Positions 33,080 to 44,907 are shown, numbered from the stretch's first letter. The stretch is DNA of 64,000 bases from Ananas comosus (GCF_001540865.1 NC_033627.1:10331267-10395266), one strand, 5' to 3'. The notes: generated from the letters alone by a model not told the origin. Translations and numbers: made by a program.

Positions 33080-34144
33080 TTATAATAAAAATAATGTAAT
33101 ATAATATATAACATATTATATGATATAATTTATTTTTAATTCAATTTATAATTTTAATTAAGTTTGAAATTAAGCATTGAAATAGCACTATTCTGCTAAA
33201 ATGGTGGAATAGTAAATCTCAAGCTATTTCGGAATAATTAGGAATAGTAAGGTTTGACTGGGATAAAATATTTTGATAAAAAATTATTCCGTTTGACGGA
33301 ATAGCGGGAATAACTTTTGTTATCCCTGCTTATTCTCTGAACCAAACGGGGCCAAGTGAAGGCACTCATTCATTAAGGCCAGCTGATTCTATAAAAATAA
33401 ATAAATAAAGAAGAAATAGTAAAAATATGAAAAAGTTAAAAAAAGTTTAAAATAGAAAAGAATAAAAAATAAAAAGAGGCCGAAGAAGAAAAAGCAACAC
33501 ATGTTGTAATAAAAGTATAAAAATAAAAAGATAAGAAGGATAAAAGAAAAATAAAGATAAAATCATAAGATTTAGTAAATTATATTTAATTATAGCAGTG
33601 AAGGTATAAAATAGTAAAGGTATATAAAAAGAATAAAAGAAAAGGTTGAAACAGAACTAGTACGAGCAACGGCAATTTAAAATCACTAGAAAATAGAAAA
33701 CAAAACAAAAATAACAACAACAGAAGAAGAATAAGAATATATTAATAAAGTAAAAGGCGTATTTGACTGTCTCATTTTACGATTCATCTGTCACTTTTAT
33801 TTCTCAGACAACTACTGCAGAGAGAGAAAGAGAGAGAGAGGAAAAAGCCTCTTGAGTAGGAGTCAGGAAGCTTTTATGAATATAGTGATTGATAAGCATA
33901 TGAGAGTGAAAGACAAGGAAAGAGGCAAAAAAATTCAAAACCAAATTCAAAACTATGTGAGAAAGAGAGAAAGAGGAAAAGAGAAAATGGATAAATTCCA
34001 CGATCAAAATGTGTATACTACGTATTAGAGTCAAACACCTGGCTAGGGGGAGGCAATGGCTCAAATTATTGTACCCCTATATGTTTAATATTCAACGATA
34101 AAAAAATTAATTAGGAACTTTCGATCTCAAAGCTTTGGTGTAGT
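33080..34144. other. AT-rich unassigned DNA
   Basis: 33100-33330 contains GGAATAG/GAATAACTTTTG words that look like part of a decayed inverted-repeat element. 33400-33730 is an A-rich stretch dominated by AAAATAAAAAG words. 33820-33842 is a short GA run. 34052-34144 is the left flank shared with 31175-31290. No gene. Confidence 0.3.
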
Positions 34145-34152
34145 GTTTCCCG

Positions 34153-34693
34153 TAGGGGTGGCAATTCAGCTCGCTGTTTTCAAGCCAGCTCGTGTTCGGC
34201 TCGAAATGAGCTCGAGATCGAATCGCTCGTTCAGTAAACAAGCCGAACACGAGCTGAATTTTTCGGCTCATTTAATAAACGAGCCGAACACGAGCTGTGG
34301 TCAGCTCGTCTGGTGCTCGGCTCGATAACAGCTCGAATACATATATTTTATATTTATATTAATTATAATTTATATTAGTATATATAAATAAATAATTATA
34401 TATATATATTATTTTTATTATTTAATTTTTAGCAAAAAAAAAATAAATGCGGGCTTAATATAAAAAGACCTATTTATATGTAAAATTTTAATTATTAGAT
34501 CAAAGCCTAATAAATAAGATTTTATAAATTTATTTTTTATATATATTTAATCTAATTCTTTTAATTTAATGTTCGTTGGCCACGTTGTGAGCCAGCTCGT
34601 GTTCGGCTCGTTTATTAACGAGCCGAACACGAGCTGAATTTTTCAGCTCGATCTTTAACGAGTCAGCTCGTGTTCGGCTCGTTGACACCCCTA
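34153..34693. mobile_element. hAT-A2: 541-bp non-autonomous hAT
   Basis: Ends TAGGGGTGGCAATTCAGC and (complement) TAGGGGTGTCAACGAGCCG. 8-bp target duplication GTTTCCCG (34145-34152) / GTTTCGCG (34694-34701), one mismatch. Subterminal GAGCCGAACACGAGCTG words occur in both orientations (34225-34330, 34590-34680). The AT-rich centre has no coding sequence. The paralogous uninterrupted site at about 31285 reads GTTTCGCT. Confidence 0.9.
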
Positions 34694-34701
34694 GTTTCGC
34701 G

Positions 34702-35715
34702 GCTTTCTCTTTGGCGATGCTAGAAACATAATTAGTTGCTTTGTTTATTAGCATACTGATTAGATTTGTCTTCTTTATTTGATTTTTTTTTTTTTTTTTT
34801 TAAGCCTCATGATGATGTAAATTAAATTCTAGCTAGCTTTGCTGCTAACTAAGACAGGCTTTGATAAATTTTTGCACGCGATAAATTCGAAATATCAAAT
34901 AAATTTGATGATAATACATGAACAATAAAAACACATCAATCATAGGAGGATCCAAGCATTAAATTTCCGTAGCCAAAGTCTAATTAAGGTGACTATTGCA
35001 AGGTGACGTCATCAAGCTGAAGCCTAAAAGGAAACAGAAGGGTAGGAACAAAACAAGAAACCGCAGGTTCCCAACGTTTTCCCCATTTCTAACTTGGGTC
35101 CCCAACCCCCTTTTTTTTTTTTTTTTTTTTTTTTTTCTTCCACTATAATTAATGAAAATTGGTACTTGAGCATTGACATGGCACTGAGTTGGCAAAAGTT
35201 TCTAAATAGTAGTGCCACTGGCAGTTAACCTATTTTTAATTTTTCAATTAAGTCCCAAACTTTTTTTATCGATTAAGTTCTGAATTTTTTTTTTTTTGAT
35301 TTTTCAATTGAGCAACTAAACTTTTTTTTTACTGGATTGATCCTTTTAACTTTAATAAATTTTTATGAAAAATACTGTATGTAAACTTAAAAAGGTTTGT
35401 AGATCTTACACCCCCTAATCCTAAGATTTGGAAGCCCTATGAATTTTTTATATTAGAAAATTAATAAAATACGGATCAAGTATGGACCCTACAGGTTGTA
35501 AAATTAATTTACACCTCTTTCGGCTGTACAGTTAGTATTGCTTTTGTTTTATTGAGACTTTTTTAACTTTTGAATTTTTAAATTTTAAATGGTAATAGAA
35601 AAAAAAAAGAAAAGAAAAATTCATTTGATGATTCTATTAAATTTGATAATTTTAACTCTTTCTCATTAAACAAACTCGGAAACTAATTGTTAAGAAACAT
35701 TAAATTTATCGACTG
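34702..35715. other. Unassigned DNA with T-runs and one arm of an inverted repeat
   Basis: 34850-34930 resembles 31940-32180 (TTTTGCA(C/T)GCGAT...AAATATCAAATAA), continuing the local duplication with the 31-kb region. Poly-T at 35111-35136. 35182-35215 (GAGTTGGCAAAAGTTTCTAAATAGTAG) is the inverted counterpart of 36326-36366. No gene. Confidence 0.35.
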
Positions 35716-35876
35716 TCCCTGACGCAAGTGGCAAATAGCTTGGTGGTTAGTATCCGAGATTCTAAATTTGAATATTAGTTAATTCAAATTTCCAACTAAG
35801 TTTATTTTCAAAAAAAAGTAAACGAAGCGTGTAGCAAGCTATCTATTTCTCTCTCTCTCTCAAAAAAAAAAAAAAA
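35716..35876 (+). mobile_element. SINE, forward
   Basis: Forward head TCCCTGACGCAAGTGGCAAA, TTGGTGGTTAGTATCCGAG, B-box region decayed (AAATTTGAATATTAG), body AAGTTTATTTTCAAAAAAAAG, GTAGCAAGC, CTCTCTCTC and poly-A (35862-35876). No clear target duplication. The TRIM at 35893 is inserted just downstream. Confidence 0.75.
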
Positions 35877-35892
35877 ATGAGGCATGAAATTT

Positions 35893-36205
35893 TGTTAAAT
35901 ATAAAAATGTTTAAACACCGTTCTCTAACAGCTTAAGCTTTTAGAGTACAACGGTTGTTTCACATGGTATCAGAGCAGGAGGTCCTGAGTTCGAGTCACG
36001 CCAGGCTCCTAGCATATTAATTTCCTCCTATTTAATTCAAGCCCACGTCATGGGCTGATTAAAAAGTTTCCAGCCCAGACGTGAGGGGGAGTGTTAAATA
36101 TAAAAATGTTTAAACACCGTTCGAGTCAGACGTGAGGGGGAGTGTTAAATATAAAAATGTTTAAACACCGTGCTTAAGCTTTTAGAGTACAACGGTTGTT
36201 TCACA
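35893..36205 (+). mobile_element. TRIM-1a: complete small TRIM with perfect target duplication
   Basis: 5' LTR 35893-35964 (72 bp, TGTTAAATATAAAAATG...GTTGTTTCACA), primer-binding site 35965-35976 (TGGTATCAGAGC, initiator-Met type), short internal domain, polypurine tract GTGAGGGGGAG and 3' LTR 36143-36205. An extra LTR start plus polypurine tract (36092-36142) forms a tandem partial repeat. The 3' LTR lacks about 10 bp (TTCTCTAACA) present in the 5' LTR. AATTT is duplicated at 35888-35892 and 36206-36210. No coding sequence. TRIM-1b at 23122-23615 is a relative. Confidence 0.9.
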
Positions 36206-36210
36206 AATTT

Positions 36211-36800
36211 GTTAATCACTTTTATTTAAATAAGTATAAAATTTAAAGAAAAAAATTATAATTTTTTAATTAACAAAAAAAAATGATTAGGGATCTAATT
36301 ATAATATCAAAAATCTAGATAGAGACCAGTCTTGCTACTAATTCAAAAAATTATGCCAACTCAGCGCTACGTCGATGGGCACCCATGTGTCAACTTCTAT
36401 ATTGAAAAAACTTCTACAGCTTGAAAACTCAATTGACAAAAATAAATAAAGTAGAAATCCAATTGAAAAATTAAGAAAAAGGCTCAGGACTGATTGGTGT
36501 AATTTATTTATGGAAATTAATTGAGACAGATCCAAGTGAATGTGGTGGCTCCACATTCATTTCTATTAATTTGTGCTTTCATTAAATATAAATATAAATA
36601 TATATTTTTATTTTTATTCTTAATGTAGAAGATGGATAGATAGATATGTGACAAAACTTGGGGAACACAAATTTTTGGCACTATTTTCCAAGTCTTCGGT
36701 CGCATTGATGTGCGACAAATTGATCGATCACTCAATTAACTCTGCATTTATTAGACCCCGGTACAATCGGAATATGTCGAGGAGACTTACGATCCAAGCC
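36211..36800. other. Unassigned; second arm of an inverted repeat
   Basis: 36326-36480, read in reverse complement, resembles 35182-35300 (GAGTTGGCA(A/T)AA and TTTTTCAATT-AG blocks). The two arms may be the ends of one foldback element of about 1.3 kb into which the SINE (35716) and TRIM-1a were inserted. (CT)n at 36807-36829 lies just beyond. No gene. Confidence 0.4.
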
Positions 36801-38686
36801 TCTCTCTCTCTCTCTCTCAATCAGTCACACTGTTCACACTTATTAAAAACTGTTTAGTAATACATAATTATTATAAATATAATAATATGATATTTGCATA
36901 GTAGGAGATATAGGTAATTAAAATTACAACAGTTATAATTTATCTGTATTTTATTTGGTTGTTTGCTATTGAGAAACATATTTATAAAGTTTTATCACTT
37001 TACATATAAAATGGTAGTGTCGGTCTCTATTTATGTAAAAAAGGAAAAAAAAAAGAAAAAATTCCTATTTAACTGTTTTACTACTTTATCAATCGCTTCT
37101 CTCACTCTTTTTTTATTTTAACTACTAGGTGTTGAGTCTCTTAGTACTGTTCTAACTACAGCAGTTGTATCTAAATGCATCAAATTAAATAAATTTTTGG
37201 ACTCTTTGATTTGTTTTTCAAACTTGTTAAGTCATCATCTTTCGCACTGTATATCAAATCGGAATCATTTGTACAATTCCGTATCACGTTGGCCGGAGAA
37301 GAGAATGCTATTTTGGCTTATCATAACTAAACGCAATGCGGCTCCGTGCACGTGCATCGTATATAGTTTCGAGGAAAAAAAAAAAAAAAAAGGGAAAAAG
37401 AGTGATATTCACCAGTGCTCTTTTTTTGTTTTGTTTTATTTTTATTTTTTTATTTTTTTGGTTGGGGAAGGTGCAATTATTTATATGCTCCTGAAAAATT
37501 TTTAATTTTTAATTTACTGTTTTTAGAAGATTAATATTAAAAATATTTTTTTTAACGTTTCAACCTATTTTCAAAATACTCTTAGAGTTAAATTTGGTTA
37601 ATTAACTGCTAAGAATAACTGTTATTTCTATAAAATTACTATTTTGCCCTTTCAAAATATCCTTCTATTATCATCAACTTTTTTTTTTTATTTGCTCTTA
37701 AGTTAGGGTATTTTCAAACACCACCAACTTTTCTTATTTACCCTTAAGTTAAGGACAAAAGAGGTATTTTAATTTTTTTTTAACTCTAGTAGCTAGATAT
37801 TTAACTCACGTTTAACCCAACTTAACTTAACGGGTGGTAACTACAGAGATATTCTAAAATAACGGAGTAACATATGAGGGGTATATTGAAAACAAAAAAA
37901 AAAGTAGGAATGAATTAGATATTTTCGAAGTTTTGAAGGATATATAGACAATTACACATTTTCTAAAATACGTGAAACTATTTCCCTCTCAAAAGAATTT
38001 TGTATGAAACTAAAAATTTAGAAAACCTCCTCTTGCTCTAAACCTTAGATTTGGGGCGTATTTTGCGTGCAACCATGCAAAACCATACCATATATCTTTG
38101 TAGATCCGAAGCTAGTAGGATTATTGTGGGTCGATAATTCTCCTAATTTGTTGCCAAATAAAGCTGGTCCAAACCGAACAACCTGATCTGACTTGATTTA
38201 ATTAGATCGACTTGAAAATTTAATGACTAGGAACTTGAATTAATCTGATCATCTGAAACCTAACAATTTCGGAACCAGATAATTTGAAATTTTAGTCACC
38301 TAGTAAGTAACTAGATTATCTAATACTTGGACAATTACCTTTAATGTGGATGATGATGATCCTAAATATATATGAACATTTTACCGCCCGAGCAACGTAA
38401 AAACAAATACTGATTGAAAATTAATCCAAATGATCGGAAACGCAAAACAACAACATAAGCAAAACGTGAAGCCAAAGGGATTTGAGGGCTCAACGGTTTT
38501 CAAAGCTTCTCGATCTTGAGATTTTGGTTATAAACTAAAGTGGCTGATGAATATGCTTAAGATTAGGCGCTGTTTGGTTTCACGTAAAATAGCATTAACG
38601 ATAAAATAATGCGAATGAATTTGTAAACTACAAGGTTTGTTCCCTGTACAAAAATTTCACTCAACAGTCAACACTAATATTAATTA

Positions 38687-39047
38687 GGAAACACTTCAAG
38701 TCCCACCCATACTGTTTAGTGTTTTCTCGCTTTAGTATCTTATAATTTAAAGTGTATTACTTTAATATATATCTGTAATTTCATCTTCTCTTTTCGTTAC
38801 TCCATTTGGTAACTTCTTCGTCAAATCAGTGATAACGTTAAAACCATAGAGTACTAAATAAAAATTCAATAAACCACAAGAGGGTTTCTAAAGTATTTTT
38901 TTTATATATTTTTAACGAAGAAGTTAACGGATGGATTGACGGAAAGAGAAAAATAAAATTACATGTTACAAAAGTAATATACTTTAAATCACAAGATACT
39001 AAAAAAAGAAAGAACTAAGCGGCATAGAAGGATTTAAACTTTTTTCT
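38687..39047. mobile_element. MULE-type MITE, 361 bp, 9-bp target duplication
   Basis: Left end GGAAACACTTCAAGTCCC; the right end is diverged (GGATTTAAACTTTTTTCT). TATTAATTA is duplicated exactly at 38678-38686 and 39048-39056. The corresponding site in segmental copy A (near 24057) reads AATATTAATTA and is empty, which confirms insertion after the duplication. Confidence 0.9.
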
Positions 39048-39243
39048 TATTAATTAGCTGTAATAATACAACAAATTTCTACTTCAGCAGAGTTTAATAA
39101 GTGGCACTATAAAAAGAAAGTCGATAAAATTATTTATAAAGGGCATATAAAATCATTATAGCATGTTTTAGTTAAATTAAGAATGTCTCAATAAATATTG
39201 CCAAATCATGAGATAATTAGTGTAGGCACTCGCGCGATACGAC

Positions 39244-39395
39244 TAGGGCTGGCCTCGATATTCGGCTCGCTCGAGCTCGACTCGAAATTAAATGAGCCGA
39301 GCTTGAATAAAATATAAGGCTCGAAATTCATTTCAAGCCAAGCTTGAGTATTACTCGGCTCGTTCGAATTAGGCTCGAAAAGCTCGAAAAGCTCG

Positions 39396-39442
<47 letters not shown>

Positions 39443-40273
39443 TTATATTATATATATATTATACTTATTATTATAGGACTGGGGTACGTATACTCTTATG
39501 AGTATAGACCCCTTATATCTATAAATTTTTAACGTTGATTGATGGGATGTGTGGTTAGTGCATGATAGTGTTCCACTTAGAATGATAGTGGTCCCTAGGT
39601 GTTGAGTGGGTAATTGGTTAAATAGTATGATCTAACGGATGAAAATGATTAATGGAATATTAAGGGTCGAAAACTTTATGAGTATAAGGAGCAATACTCA
39701 TAAAAGTTAGTAGCGACTTATATATATTATATATATTATAATATTATAAATATAATGTATTTTAATATATATAGCTTTAATTTAATTTGGGTATTATTGT
39801 TGGTCCATAAAATAAACCCAACAAGTACAAACGTGCAATTGAGCCCAACTCTAAATTTACATAACACACTCTCTCTTTCAAACTTTCACTGTTGACCTAA
39901 TCCATAAATATGATAACATTGATTTTCAAATCCACTTTTTTTCCTCTCTCTTCTCTCTCTCTCTCTCTCTTAGACCCTATCGAGTCAGGAAGTCACCTAT
40001 AGTCATTTCTTATAATTTTTTGTATTTTGAACTATTAGACATGTTGCTTCAAGTTGTAGTATGTTCTATAAAATTAAACTATTGATTATATAATGTCGAG
40101 AATTTCAATCGGCTCGTTTAGAGCTTGAGCTCAGCTGACTCGAAATTAGGCTCGCTCTGAGCTCGGCTCGAATTAATTTCAAGCGAGCTTGAGCTTGATT
40201 TAGGTCGAAATTAATTTCAAGCCGAATTTGAGCTGACATAAGACTCGCTCGAGTTCGCTCGTTTCCACCCCTA
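39244..40273. mobile_element. hAT-A3: 1030-bp non-autonomous hAT with perfect target duplication
   Basis: Ends TAGGGCTGGCCTCGAT and (complement) TAGGGGTGGAAACGAGCG. The 8-bp duplication GATACGAC is exact at 39236-39243 and 40274-40281. Arms are rich in GAGCTCGG, GAAATTAATTTCAAG and GGCTCG words, as in hAT-A1. The interior holds (TA)n and a TIR MITE (39476-39717). No transposase sequence. Confidence 0.92.
39476..39717. mobile_element. Short TIR MITE within the TA-rich centre of hAT-A3
   Basis: Left ACGTATACTCTTATGAGTATAG; right arm TTTATGAGTATAAGGAG with ACTCATAAAAGTTAGTAGCG. TA-rich sequence lies on both sides (39396-39475 and 39718-39770). Interior words (GAGTGGGTAATTGGTTAAAT, ATCTAACGG) are shared with 27181-27394 in reverse orientation. 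Confidence 0.6.
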
Positions 40274-40281
40274 GATACGAC

Positions 40282-41178
40282 GATATAAACTACAGTAAAA
40301 ATTTACGGAATAGATAAACGAATAAAAATATTAAAAAAGCAAGAATAGACATTTAATTGTTTAATAATAAAAAAAATATATGTAAAAGTTTTTATCAAGC
40401 AGAGAACAAAGAAAGAAAATAATGTACAATTTTTGCTTTGACATCAATTCTGAAAATTTCTTTCGCTTCATCCGTTCTAAAATATATAAATATTATATCC
40501 AAGGCACATACATTTTTTCTGCAAATTTATATATTTTTTGATAGTATATATCCAATCAAGCTGTTTTTTTTCATACAATTAAACAGACACATTTATATTG
40601 ATTTTTTTTGTGCCAAGATTTTTTATTGATTGATCAAGCAAACTGAATCTGCGAGCACAGACCACATGCTATTAATTTTTTTCTATATGTTTACAAATCT
40701 GATTTGTTATCCAATGGGGCAGGTCTGCCAAATTTTATTGTGATTCAACTGATACAAATGCATTGCTCGATGGAATTGTTACTAAGGCGATTTCTCCTTT
40801 TCATTGTGCCATAGCTCATCCAATCCTTACAACTTGTTTTGTTCGCACACAGAAAGACCCTTCAATAAGCACCACATTGTAAAGAAAGCATACAAAAGCA
40901 ATTCTCTTGAATTTTATAAACTGTTACTTCATTTGGCCTAAAACTCGAATGGCTCCTTCTCTAGCAAGGCGAGTTGAGGATCAAAGTGACACCCCTCAAA
41001 GTTGAGAACCAAAAGTGCAATATAGCATTACTTTATGAAAATTTTCGAGTCGTTGATATTTCTTTCTTATGAGCTACTTTGTGATGATATAGTAAACTGT
41101 TACCATCTATGATTTTAACATGCTTGTAAGAAACATATTTGTAACGTAAAAATTTATTTTTAATTAATTAAGTATATA

Positions 41179-41225
<47 letters not shown>

Positions 41226-41249
41226 ACTATCTATTATATATTATATAAT
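40282..41249. other. Unassigned DNA ending in a TA array
   Basis: 40300-41150 has no recognisable coding sequence (the frame at 40438-40629 is Phe/Ile-rich and unsupported) and no element ends. 41172-41247 is an imperfect TA array that forms the left flank of the next TIR element. Confidence 0.3.
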
Positions 41250-41462
41250 GAGCTCCTATGCTTTTAAAGTACCAGTAATTGGTGCTTGTAGATTTTGTAG
41301 CCATTGGATTACGAGATATGCAGTTAGGATGATGCGGGGCCCCCAGGGTTGGTGGATTGGTTGGTTGAATAGTATATCTAATGGTTGAAAATGATCCAAG
41401 AGTAAATCTAACGGTAAAATATTCAGCACAAGTGTTGGTACTTTTAGCAAGACGTAGCGGTC
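41250..41462. mobile_element. Short TIR MITE bracketed by TA arrays
   Basis: GAGCTCCTATGCTTTTAAAGTACCA on the left and GTTGGTACTTTTAGCAAGACGTAGC on the right form an imperfect inverted repeat. Interior words GGTTGGTTGAATAGTATATCTAATGG relate it to 39476-39717. (TA)n lies on both sides (41172-41247, 41467-41506). The frame at 41256-41633 is an artefact. Confidence 0.6.
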
Positions 41463-41515
<53 letters not shown>

Positions 41516-42201
41516 CATTTATAAACACTTCAAAACAACTATGGACGTAGTGACCAAATTTACTATAATAGCATACCTCCAAAAACCAATTAAAAACAAA
41601 AAGTATCTTACCTTGTATGGATAAAGAAAGCACATGAAAATTTGGAGATGACAGCGTTGTCCATCAAAAATGTTAATATATGCCAGTTTAGATGAATGTC
41701 AAGAAAATCAGAATAAAATTAGTAAAGATCAAAGAGTAGAACGTGACAGCATTGCGAGGAACAGGGAAGGAATTAAAGAAAGAGACCTTAATTAGTATTT
41801 CATCAAATAGTTGATAGGCACAATTGAAAGTAGAACCAATTTGGATCTTTCATTACTCTGCTTGGTAAAGAGGGAGACTATAGGGAGAGGGAGCCATAGA
41901 GACCTCGAAGTAAGGATGTCAATGGGTATGGATACCCGAAATTTTATCCGAACCCGAATCTGAATAAAATGGATATATCCGATGCTAAATAGATGTGGAT
42001 TTGGATATAGATATCAAAAATAGGAACACGACGGATATGGTGTAGTGTTCCGGAGCTTTGCATTGGATTGGCTGCAGTACTAGTGACTGGTCGACACATC
42101 TGGAGAGTATCGGACTAAGTCGGAGTCGTTTCTGCACGAAATGAATGCAGAAATAGACTAGGCGCACTCAAATAAGAAAAACTGGAGTTTTGCCAGTTTC
42201 A

Positions 42202-42468
42202 GGCGCCCAGAATTGGATTTGGGTCGCCCAAAACTTGAGTGCTGGTCTGAGCAGAACTGGAAGCCAATTCGGATCCTGGTTTCGGGCGCCCAGAAGTAGG
42301 TCCGAAAATTTACATCGTGAATATCGATTGTGTTGACACGTATAAGGTGGTAGGTGAGGTCCGTCGGATCACGTTATGGGCACAGCACATCGCAAGCGAA
42401 GGAACCGAAGTGGGAGCTTTGTGTAGTCTAGAGGATTCGGACGTCTAGAACATGGTTTCGGGCGCCCA
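42202..42468. promoter_or_regulatory. GGGCGCCC palindrome cluster in LTR-A U3
   Basis: GGCGCCC at 42202-42208, GGTCGCCC near 42222, GGGCGCCC at 42284-42291 and 42461-42468, plus a weaker AGGCGCAC near 42160. The cluster ends about 70 bp upstream of the TATA-like box. In LTR-B the equivalent interval holds GTACCGGTAC repeats. Confidence 0.5.
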
Positions 42469-42539
42469 AAAGTCCTATTTTCTGCAGGAACAACAGGTTT
42501 ACAGCTCTTGTTCTTGAGGCTTATTTCACTCTTTCACCT

Positions 42540-42550
42540 CACTATAAATA
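42540..42550 (+). promoter_or_regulatory. TATA-like box of LTR-A
   Basis: CACTATAAATAGG, followed after about 30-40 bp by an AACCATTTTTACCTCTTCTTC pyrimidine-rich start-like segment. Position in the LTR matches the TATA-like boxes of the other LTRs. Confidence 0.55.
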
Positions 42551-43572
42551 GGTGGTGTTCGTCCCCTATGAACCATTTTTACCTCTTCTTCACAGAGAAG
42601 GCCAAATTTACATTGCAACCCCTCAAATTACTCCAAAATTTTCCAATTTGCATGCTTTCCACCTTGAAGACTGCAGTTTCAGCAGAATTTCAGCAGCGAC
42701 CTTCGGCGTTTTGGCCCGTATGCAATGTAGGAAGCTCCGTTTGCCACAAAATTTGGTTTGCTGGTTAGAAAACTTCCTGAAGATTTCGTGGAGCCCATTT
42801 TGATGACATTTAATTGAGGTTAGCATTGTCAAATGCATGTTTTTCTGAGCTACTGTGATGTTTGAGCTGAAATTGAGAGTTTTTGGGTTTTTTGATGCAA
42901 TCTTTGGAGGATGTTGGATTTTGGACCAGAGGGTGATACTCTATCATAGTTCACAGGTTTTGGAACCTTACTTCACCAGATTTGAAGATTGGAAGGTGAA
43001 GTTGACATTGAGATTGAAGGTACTTTATGCTTAAGTGCGGAATTTTGGATTTTGATTGATTTTTTGTGCTTCTAGTGTTTAGATCTTTGGAGTAGCTTTA
43101 TTGCTGGTTCTGGGTGATCTCGGCTGATCTCGACAGGGTTTCCAGAGGTTCGGACTGTCGTTGAGCTTGTGTTGAGGTGGGTTAATGATTCTTATCCGCT
43201 TTTACGGGTTTCCTTCTAAGTCTTGTTATTGTCGACATATCTCTTGGTCTTATATATCATGTTAATTAGCTCAAATTGATGGATTTGCATGCTTATTAAA
43301 ATCTGAATTTGGAGCTTAAAATGTTAGTTTAAATATACATGTTGGACTTGAAGTTGACTTAGGAGAAAACTAGCGATTCTACACCGTCATATATTAAAAC
43401 TTCCAGATTTAGCTCTAGGAGCCGTAATTTGTTTGTATCACCGCAGTTTGTGGGCGGTGGATACCCATATTAATGTAGAATGCATTTACGCTCGTTCTGG
43501 GATACCAAGCTCGAGTAATCTTGAACTGTAGGTTCTACATTGTCATGTGTAAAAACTATTAGATAGCTCCTT

Positions 43573-43744
43573 AAGCTGTTGCGGTTCGTATCCACGCTGT
43601 TAGTGCGCATTTGATACTCAGATCGCTTGTGAAGCTGTTGCGTTTCGAATCCACACTGTTAGTGCGCATTTGATATTCAGATAGCTTCTGAAGCTGTTGC
43701 GGTTCGTATCCATGCTGTTAGTGCCCATTTAATACGCGGATAAC
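43573..43744 (+). repeat. 59-bp tandem repeat in LTR-A, three units
   Basis: AAGCTGTTGCG(G/T)TTCG(T/A)ATCCA starts at 43573, 43632 and 43691, each followed by CTGTTAGTGC(G/C)CATTT. It lies in the transcribed R-U5 part of the LTR. LTR-B shows longer-period repeats in its 3' part instead. Confidence 0.9.
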
Positions 43745-44818
43745 TTAGGAGCTGTAGTTTGTTTGTATCGCCGCAGTTTGTTGGCGGTGGATACCCAAGA
43801 TAGTGTAGAATATATTTACGTTCGTACTGAGATGCTGAGCTTATTTTTACAGCAGTGTTTAGGCTATTCCGGACAGTCGAGTGCCGTTGAGGTTGAGATG
43901 GACCCAGATTACTGTATTTGCATCAAATTGTGCCGAGGGGACGTGAGTTGGGTTGTTAGACCCTGTTTACTTTGACTATAGCCTGTGAGAGCCTAATTGA
44001 GCTTGGCAGAGATACGCTTGCATACTCGGTTGGGTAGCGCCCACGAGTGCCATTCCGGAGTCGGGCTTTGTTCGTTTGCGTTGGTGTCGTTGTGTCCTAG
44101 TTGGACTTGCCCTCCACGGACGGCCTAGCATGGAAGTAGCTGTGCAACTTCGACAAGCGGGACGGGTGTATTCACAGTCCCTAGTGAGATTGGGTCAGAG
44201 ATTGCATTATTCTACAGATAGTAATGTTTGATCATGATAGTATAGTGGCATGTAGCTGTAGATTGTTTTCAGTTCCTTTACTATCATTGAGTATATCTTC
44301 TGTAGACTTAGTGGATGAACCGTTGAGGTCGGTAGCGGTAACCACTGAGGACTATTTCTTTTTACAGTAATTCTCACGCCCAATTGTGGATCTTTTGGAG
44401 AGCCCTCCTCTTCGACTGCTATTGTTGCGGAGACAGATCGTGGAAAGGGAGTCGCGAGTTAGATCCCTTCCCAGTTGCTGCTGACTTAGAGACATACTCG
44501 CTGCAGGTAGTGTTAGTTTTTGGGTTCTTATACATACTTATATTGTATCTCGCTGGAGCGAGCGTTTTGTATACCTGGATGCTATATATGTATAGTGAAC
44601 TTCTGTTATTACTTATGTATTCTCTTTAGCAGCTCTATACTACTGGTTGTAGTATTGTATGATTACAGGTACAGCTATCGTTTCATATACAGAAAAAGTT
44701 TCTTTGTATACGGCGGATTTGTCGGCGTGCCCGGAGAAATGAGTAATCCGGGGCGTGACATATGGATTCAGATATGGATTTTGAGTGTACCCGATCCGAA
44801 CCCGAACCCGAACCCGAG

Positions 44819-44819
44819 N

Positions 44820-44904
<85 letters not shown>
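44819..44904. repeat. (TA)n array next to an ambiguous base
   Basis: An uninterrupted TA array directly after N at 44819, inside hAT-B1 and absent from hAT-B2, where only ATATAATATGTATATA is found near 47803. Its true length is uncertain because the assembly has an ambiguous base at its edge. Confidence 0.9.

Positions 44905-44907
<3 letters not shown>

Larger units (their letters stand above)
42041..44760 (+). mobile_element. Solo gypsy-type LTR (LTR-A), 2.72 kb
   Basis: Starts TGTAGTGTTCCGG and ends CCGGGGCGTGACA. TATGG is duplicated at 42036-42040 and 44761-44765. The uninterrupted hAT-B2 copy (near 47690) reads straight through this site. It shares long blocks with LTR-B (62099-64000): GTCGGAGTCGTTT, GGGTTTCCTTCTAAG, ACATGTTGGACTTG-type, AGATTTAGCT(C/G)TAGGAGC, GCGGTGGATACCCA and GTGCC...GGTTGAGA. 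U3 carries GGGCGCCC repeats, and a TATA-like box lies at 42540-42550. No gag or pol is present, so it arose by LTR-LTR recombination (inferred). Confidence 0.9.

Noticed and set aside
37504..37990. Another MULE-type element
   Set aside because: Similar-looking AT-rich arms, but no consistent inverted ends or target duplication could be set by eye.
43573..43744. CRISPR-like array
   Set aside because: Direct 59-bp tandem units without distinct spacers, in a plant LTR.
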